A stretch of DNA of 64,000 nt, from positions 1 to 64,000 of the forward strand of contig DATLUQ010000019.1 in assembly GCA_035533015.1 (NCBI GenBank), in the 5' to 3' direction. Positions 60,619 to 64,000 of the stretch are shown here, one piece after another. How positions within the stretch are numbered: position 1 is the stretch's first letter; each line of letters begins with the position of its first letter. The notes beneath the pieces were generated by a model that saw nothing but the letters and a program-made list of their open reading frames with translations, searched no databases and was not told the DNA's origin. A program made the translations under genes and the position numbers. Source of the DNA: Gemmatimonadaceae bacterium (GTDB lineage Bacteria; Gemmatimonadota; Gemmatimonadetes; Gemmatimonadales; Gemmatimonadaceae).

Positions 60619-61173
60619 ATGAAGCTTCGCCACCTCGCCGTCGTTGCCGTCGTACTGCTGTGCGCGTCGGCCCTCACCGCTCGCGCTCAGGGCGGGGGAG
60701 GCGGGGGAGGCGGAGGAGGCCGCAACGCCGGCCCGCCGAAAGAGAAGCCGCACATCGTCACCTCCGACTCGGTGGAACGGCTCAATCCCATCTCGCCGCT
60801 CATCGAGCATCGCAAGGATATCGGCATTTCCGATACGCTCATCGGCAAGTTCGGCGGGATCCTGGCACGCCTCGACGCCGCCAATGCGCGGATGCTCCAG
60901 CAGGTCGATTCGCTTGCCGCGAACCCAAGCGCGCCGGTGTCGATCTCCGACGATGCGGCGCTGGATGATCGCAACCGTACCGGCCAGCGTCCCGTGAGTC
61001 TGGAATACCTGTTCGCCGATATCTCGAAGAACAACGCCGCCGCGGCCGATCAGGCCCTGGCCATGCTGACGGGCAAGACCGCCGATCGGGCGAAGCGTCT
61101 GATCGACGATCAACGCAAGCGCCTGGATCAGCTTCTGCGCGATAGCCAGGTGGGCCGTGGCCGCGGGCGATGA
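60619..61173 (+). CDS. Small secreted helical protein (Spy-like), copy 2
   Basis: 184 residues with a signal peptide (VVLLCASALTARAQ) followed by a run of ten glycines. The helical part has the same arrangement as the protein at 58260: LNPISPLIEHRKDIGISDTL here against LDPLAILLDKRRDLKLTDDQ there, and a final helix with KRLDQLLRDSQ. A TAACTT -10-like element lies 53 bases upstream. Probably periplasmic, helix-rich; function unknown. The next gene starts within its end (17-nt overlap), so it is coupled to the DUF2339 gene. Confidence 0.72.
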   Translation: MKLRHLAVVAVVLLCASALTARAQGGGGGGGGGGRNAGPPKEKPHIVTSDSVERLNPISPLIEHRKDIGISDTLIGKFGGILARLDAANARMLQQVDSLAANPSAPVSISDDAALDDRNRTGQRPVSLEYLFADISKNNAAAADQALAMLTGKTADRAKRLIDDQRKRLDQLLRDSQVGRGRGR

Positions 61174-63121
61174 CGACCTCCGCGCGCGCGTCGGCAACCT
61201 CGAAGCGGCGGTCGGAGCGCTTCGCGGTGACGTAGCCCGGCTCACGACGCGCCTCGCGACCGCCGACGCGCCCCGCGCGGCGGCGCCGTCCGGAGAACCC
61301 GCTGTCGCGCCGGCCGCCGCCGCCCCGCCGCCCCGGCCTGCCGCCGTAGCCGCCGGGCCAGAGTCGGACATCGAGAGTTTCGTGGGGCGGTACGGCGTGC
61401 TTGCGCTGGGCACCCTCACCACGCTCGCCGCCGTGGGCACGTTCGTGAGTTGGGCGGCAGCGCACGGCCTGCTCGGTCCCACCACCCGGGTCGTCCTCGG
61501 GCTGGCCCTCGCTGCCGCGCTCGCCGGCGCCGGACTTCGGTTGCACGCCCGCGAGCGGTCCTTCAGCTCGGCGCTGCTCGGACTTGCCCTGGCGGTGGTG
61601 CACGTGTGTGCATGGGCCGCGGGTCCAGGCCTCCACCTCGTGCCCGGCGGTCAGGCCTTCGCGCTGGCCACCGTCGCTTCCGCGGCCCTCGCGGCGTTCG
61701 CCCTCCTCGAGCGCGAGGAACCGCTCTGGTGCATCGGCCTCGGCGGCGCGGCGTTGGCGCCGTTCGTGACCAGCGAGCACACCGGGAGCCTGGTGCTGCT
61801 CGCGGGGTACGGTGCCGCGGTGGCCGTCGCCGGCGCCGCCGGTATCGCGACGCGTGGCTGGCGCTACGCTGCGCGCACGCTGGTCACCATCGTCCTGCTC
61901 TACACCGTGGCGCTCACGGTGTCCGGGGCGCCGCTGCACTGGGGGCCACTGCTCGCCGTCGCGCTCCCGGTCGCGGTAGCGCTCGTCGGCATCTCGCCCA
62001 TGACGTCGGCCGATCTTATCCGGCCGCGGCTCCGCGCCCAGGGCGTGATCGCGGCGGCCGCGGCCGGGTGGGTGAGCTGGCAGGCCACGCCGCTAGGCGC
62101 GCAATGGACGGCGGTGGTGCTGGGCGCGTTGGGGGTGGTGTGGTTGGCGATGGCCGACCGGTCGGCCGGCGCGCCTCCCGCCGGCCCGGTGGCCGGAGGC
62201 GTGAACGTGGGATTCGCGCCGTCGTGGACCGACGGGGCGGTCATCCCGCTGGCGTTCGCGGCAGCCGTCGCCTACGCCGGTCCGCGCACGCCATGGTGGT
62301 CGGCGGCTGCGATGGCCGGCGCGGCGCTGGTGCTCGGGATCGCCGTATGGCGCCGTCCCGCTGGGATGTCGCGCGACGCGCTGGCGTTCGCCGCTGCGGC
62401 GACGGCGTTCGCGGCCGCCAACCTCGCGCCGTGGCAATCGCCGATCGCGTATCCGGTTGCCGACGTCGCGCTCGGGCTGGCGTTCGCGGCGGCGCTGCGC
62501 TGGCGGCCGAGCTATTCGTGGCCGGGCATGGCGGGGCTCGCGCTCGTGGTGGCGGGCGCTCATACGTGGTTTCTCATGGACCGCCGGCCCGCGTTCACGT
62601 ACACGCCGTTCGGCACGCGGGAGTCGTTGGCGGCGGCGGCGGTGCTCGCCGCGTGGATGCTGATCGCGGCCCGGGCCGCCGCCTGGACCGGTTCGCTGCG
62701 CGGCGCGTTGGCCGTTGACGCGGCGCGGGCCGAACGTGACGGCGCGAACGTGCGGGCGGCGGCTGGCACCGCGCCCTGGGTGTGGGCGTTCATCTGGGTC
62801 CACCATGAGCTGGCCGCTGCCTGGAGCCCGTCGGTGGCCACGCTGTTGCTCGTGAGCCTCGAGGCTGGCGTGGCCGTCGCCGCCGTCGGCGTCGGGCGGG
62901 CGCGTGGCGTGCGGGCGCTCCGCCAGGTCGGGCTGGCGCTGGCCATCGTGGCGGCGGTGCGCGCGCTGGCGGCGGTCGATTCGGTGAAATCGGTGAGCGT
63001 GCGCATCGCGTCCTATCTCGTGGCGAGCGCGTTCCTGCTCGGGATTGCCTACTGGTATCGCCGCCGCGGAACGGACGCACCGGTGGTTGAGACGGCGGCC
63101 GCTCAGGCGCCGGACGCGTGA
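61157..63121 (+). CDS. DUF2339 polytopic membrane protein
   Basis: 654 residues from GTG 61157. An N-terminal coiled segment (LRARVGNLEAAVGALRGDVA) and a Pro/Ala linker precede about 18 hydrophobic segments; ESFVGRYGVLALGTLTTLAA is the conserved first-helix signature of DUF2339 proteins (usually I-G-x-x-W/Y-L-x-x-I-G). Function unknown; these large proteins are common in Bacteroidota and proteobacteria. The start overlaps the preceding gene by 17 nt. It is followed after 130 bases by the M1 peptidase gene. Confidence 0.83.
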   Translation: MAAGDDDLRARVGNLEAAVGALRGDVARLTTRLATADAPRAAAPSGEPAVAPAAAAPPPRPAAVAAGPESDIESFVGRYGVLALGTLTTLAAVGTFVSWAAAHGLLGPTTRVVLGLALAAALAGAGLRLHARERSFSSALLGLALAVVHVCAWAAGPGLHLVPGGQAFALATVASAALAAFALLEREEPLWCIGLGGAALAPFVTSEHTGSLVLLAGYGAAVAVAGAAGIATRGWRYAARTLVTIVLLYTVALTVSGAPLHWGPLLAVALPVAVALVGISPMTSADLIRPRLRAQGVIAAAAAGWVSWQATPLGAQWTAVVLGALGVVWLAMADRSAGAPPAGPVAGGVNVGFAPSWTDGAVIPLAFAAAVAYAGPRTPWWSAAAMAGAALVLGIAVWRRPAGMSRDALAFAAAATAFAAANLAPWQSPIAYPVADVALGLAFAAALRWRPSYSWPGMAGLALVVAGAHTWFLMDRRPAFTYTPFGTRESLAAAAVLAAWMLIAARAAAWTGSLRGALAVDAARAERDGANVRAAAGTAPWVWAFIWVHHELAAAWSPSVATLLLVSLEAGVAVAAVGVGRARGVRALRQVGLALAIVAAVRALAAVDSVKSVSVRIASYLVASAFLLGIAYWYRRRGTDAPVVETAAAQAPDA

Positions 63122-63251
63122 GGCGGGTGGCGCCCGCGCCCGCAGCGGAACCCGCGTGTGAACACAATCCATACCGTCGATGTGCTGGCACTCGCCACCC
63201 CCGCGAGTGTATCCTCCAGCATCGCGGTCCCCTCTTCTCCTACCTTCTTGG

Positions 63252-64000
63252 GTGACGACTCCCGTGCGTACCTCTCTCAGATTCCTGATCGGCCTCGTGG
63301 CGCTTGGCGGTTTGGCCGCGCCGGCGGCGGCCCAACAGCATTTCGACACCGTCGGTGTCGGCGACACGTCCATCTTCGCGCCGCTCGCGCTGCCCACGCC
63401 CAACGCGTTCCGGCTCGGGTCGGGCGCGCCCGGCCCCGACTACTGGCAGAACCGGGCCGACTACGACATCCACGCCACGCTCGACACGACCACCCGCGTG
63501 CTCAGCGGCACCGAGCGGATCAAGTACACCAACAACTCGCCGGTTACGCTCGACTATGTCTGGGTGCAGGTGGAGCAGGACGCATTCGAGCACGGCTCGC
63601 TGAACTCCTACGTGTACGGGCCGAACACGCGCTTCGGCGCCCGGGGATTCCAGGGCGGCGACGTCATCGAGCGGTTCGAGCAGGTCGTTCCCGGAAAGAA
63701 GAACGCGCCGCTCACGACGCGCGTATCCACCACGGTCATGCGGGCGGATCTTGCCGAACCGCTCGCCCCGGGCAAGAGCACGACGCTGGAGATCGCCTGG
63801 CACTTCGCGATCCCCGAGCACGGCGCCGACCGCATGGGTTACGATGGCTCGCTATTCGAATTCGGGCAGTGGTATCCGCGCATGGTCGTGTACGACGACG
63901 TCAAGGGCTGGAACATCGAGCCCTATCTTGGCCAGGGCGAATTCTACTGCGAATACGGCGATTTCTCGCTCTCGGCGACCGTGCCGGCAGGCTACATCGT
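63252..64000 (+). CDS. M1 family metallopeptidase, N-terminal part (runs off the window)
   Basis: 249 codons are visible. A GTG at 63252 (or 63264) opens a signal peptide (LIGLVALGGLAAPAAAQQ). The mature start YWQNRADYDIHATLDTTTRV, TERIKYTNNSPVTLDYVWVQ and GQWYPRMVVYDDVKGW match the N-terminal beta domain of M1 aminopeptidase-like proteins of this phylum; the zinc-binding HExxH domain would lie beyond the window. A TATCCT -10-like hexamer is at 63210. Presumably a secreted or periplasmic peptidase. Confidence 0.82.
   Translation, partial: MTTPVRTSLRFLIGLVALGGLAAPAAAQQHFDTVGVGDTSIFAPLALPTPNAFRLGSGAPGPDYWQNRADYDIHATLDTTTRVLSGTERIKYTNNSPVTLDYVWVQVEQDAFEHGSLNSYVYGPNTRFGARGFQGGDVIERFEQVVPGKKNAPLTTRVSTTVMRADLAEPLAPGKSTTLEIAWHFAIPEHGADRMGYDGSLFEFGQWYPRMVVYDDVKGWNIEPYLGQGEFYCEYGDFSLSATVPAGYI

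Noticed and set aside
1-64000. Long overlapping reading frames antisense to most genes
   Set aside because: High GC produces long open frames on the opposite strand. They lack motifs, have Arg/Pro/Ala-rich composition and run through well-supported genes, so they are treated as shadows.
1-64000. CRISPR arrays, prophage, IS elements, rRNA genes
   Set aside because: No spaced direct repeats, transposase or integrase motifs, phage structural genes or rRNA sequence were seen.

Overview
The window looks like chromosome from a free-living, GC-rich, diderm bacterium, most likely a Gemmatimonadota (Gemmatimonadaceae-type) soil organism. This is an inference from content, since there is no rRNA gene here. 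Supporting it are very high GC with GTG starts, many secreted proteins whose signal peptides end in AQ, an outer-membrane barrel protein (DUF5916), an orphan MacB/FtsX-type permease, DUF5117/5118 zinc proteases, a BNR-repeat sortilin-like protein, DPP IV-like S9 peptidases, M1 and M20 peptidases and several lipoproteins. About 50 genes are packed on both strands with short gaps and many 1-4 nt overlaps.

Layout. 1-4.6 kb: the tail of a probable multihaem cytochrome, translationally coupled to a two-fold-repeat membrane protein and an Asp/Glu racemase-family protein, then an M20 dipeptidase, a creatininase-family amidohydrolase and a lipoprotein cyclophilin. 4.7-14 kb: a lipoprotein, the DUF5916 barrel, an ADOP permease and a DUF305-LVIVD operon. 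14.1-18.5 kb: a phosphonate/phosphite-type ABC importer (phnD-phnC-phnE-phnE, minus strand) with unusual extracytoplasmic inserts in both permeases. 18.8-23.2 kb: an amidohydrolase, a DinB protein, then a short accessory-looking block (DUF2164, GNAT, HigA/HigB toxin-antitoxin). 23.5-30.7 kb: two L,D-transpeptidases, a lipoprotein, a GT39 glycosyltransferase and a large glycoside hydrolase. 30.7-31 kb: tRNA-Asn and a candidate small transcript with its own promoter and terminator. 31-44 kb: CocE-type hydrolase, metzincin-like protease, DPP IV-like peptidase, nickel/cobalt permease, alcohol dehydrogenase, rhomboid protease, a LolA-like protein and a beta-helix/PA14 protein. 44-50.5 kb: two tandem membrane-fused spermidine-synthase-like proteins, then an FMN alpha-hydroxyacid oxidase. 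50.5-52.4 kb: a Zn/Mn-type ABC ATPase and permease without a binding protein, plus a small protein. 52.5-64 kb: the BNR protein, a membrane protein, an aldo/keto reductase, tyrosine phenol-lyase flanked by two related small secreted proteins, a DUF2339 protein, and the start of an M1 peptidase.

The most distinctive features are: (i) a series of gene stubs in intergenic space in the first 22 kb, two of SDR tails, one SRPBCC head, one VOC gene reduced to its two ends, and one unidentified tail, pointing to repeated deletions that left gene ends behind; (ii) the PhnE permeases carrying a cysteine-paired extracytoplasmic domain; (iii) a compact promoter-hairpin-terminator unit between tRNA-Asn and the CocE-type gene that may encode a small RNA or micro-peptide; (iv) a lyase usually expected to be tryptophanase whose specificity positions are those of tyrosine phenol-lyase.

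Together the genes describe a heterotroph living on peptides, glycans and amino acids, with heavy investment in secreted hydrolases and cell-envelope remodelling.
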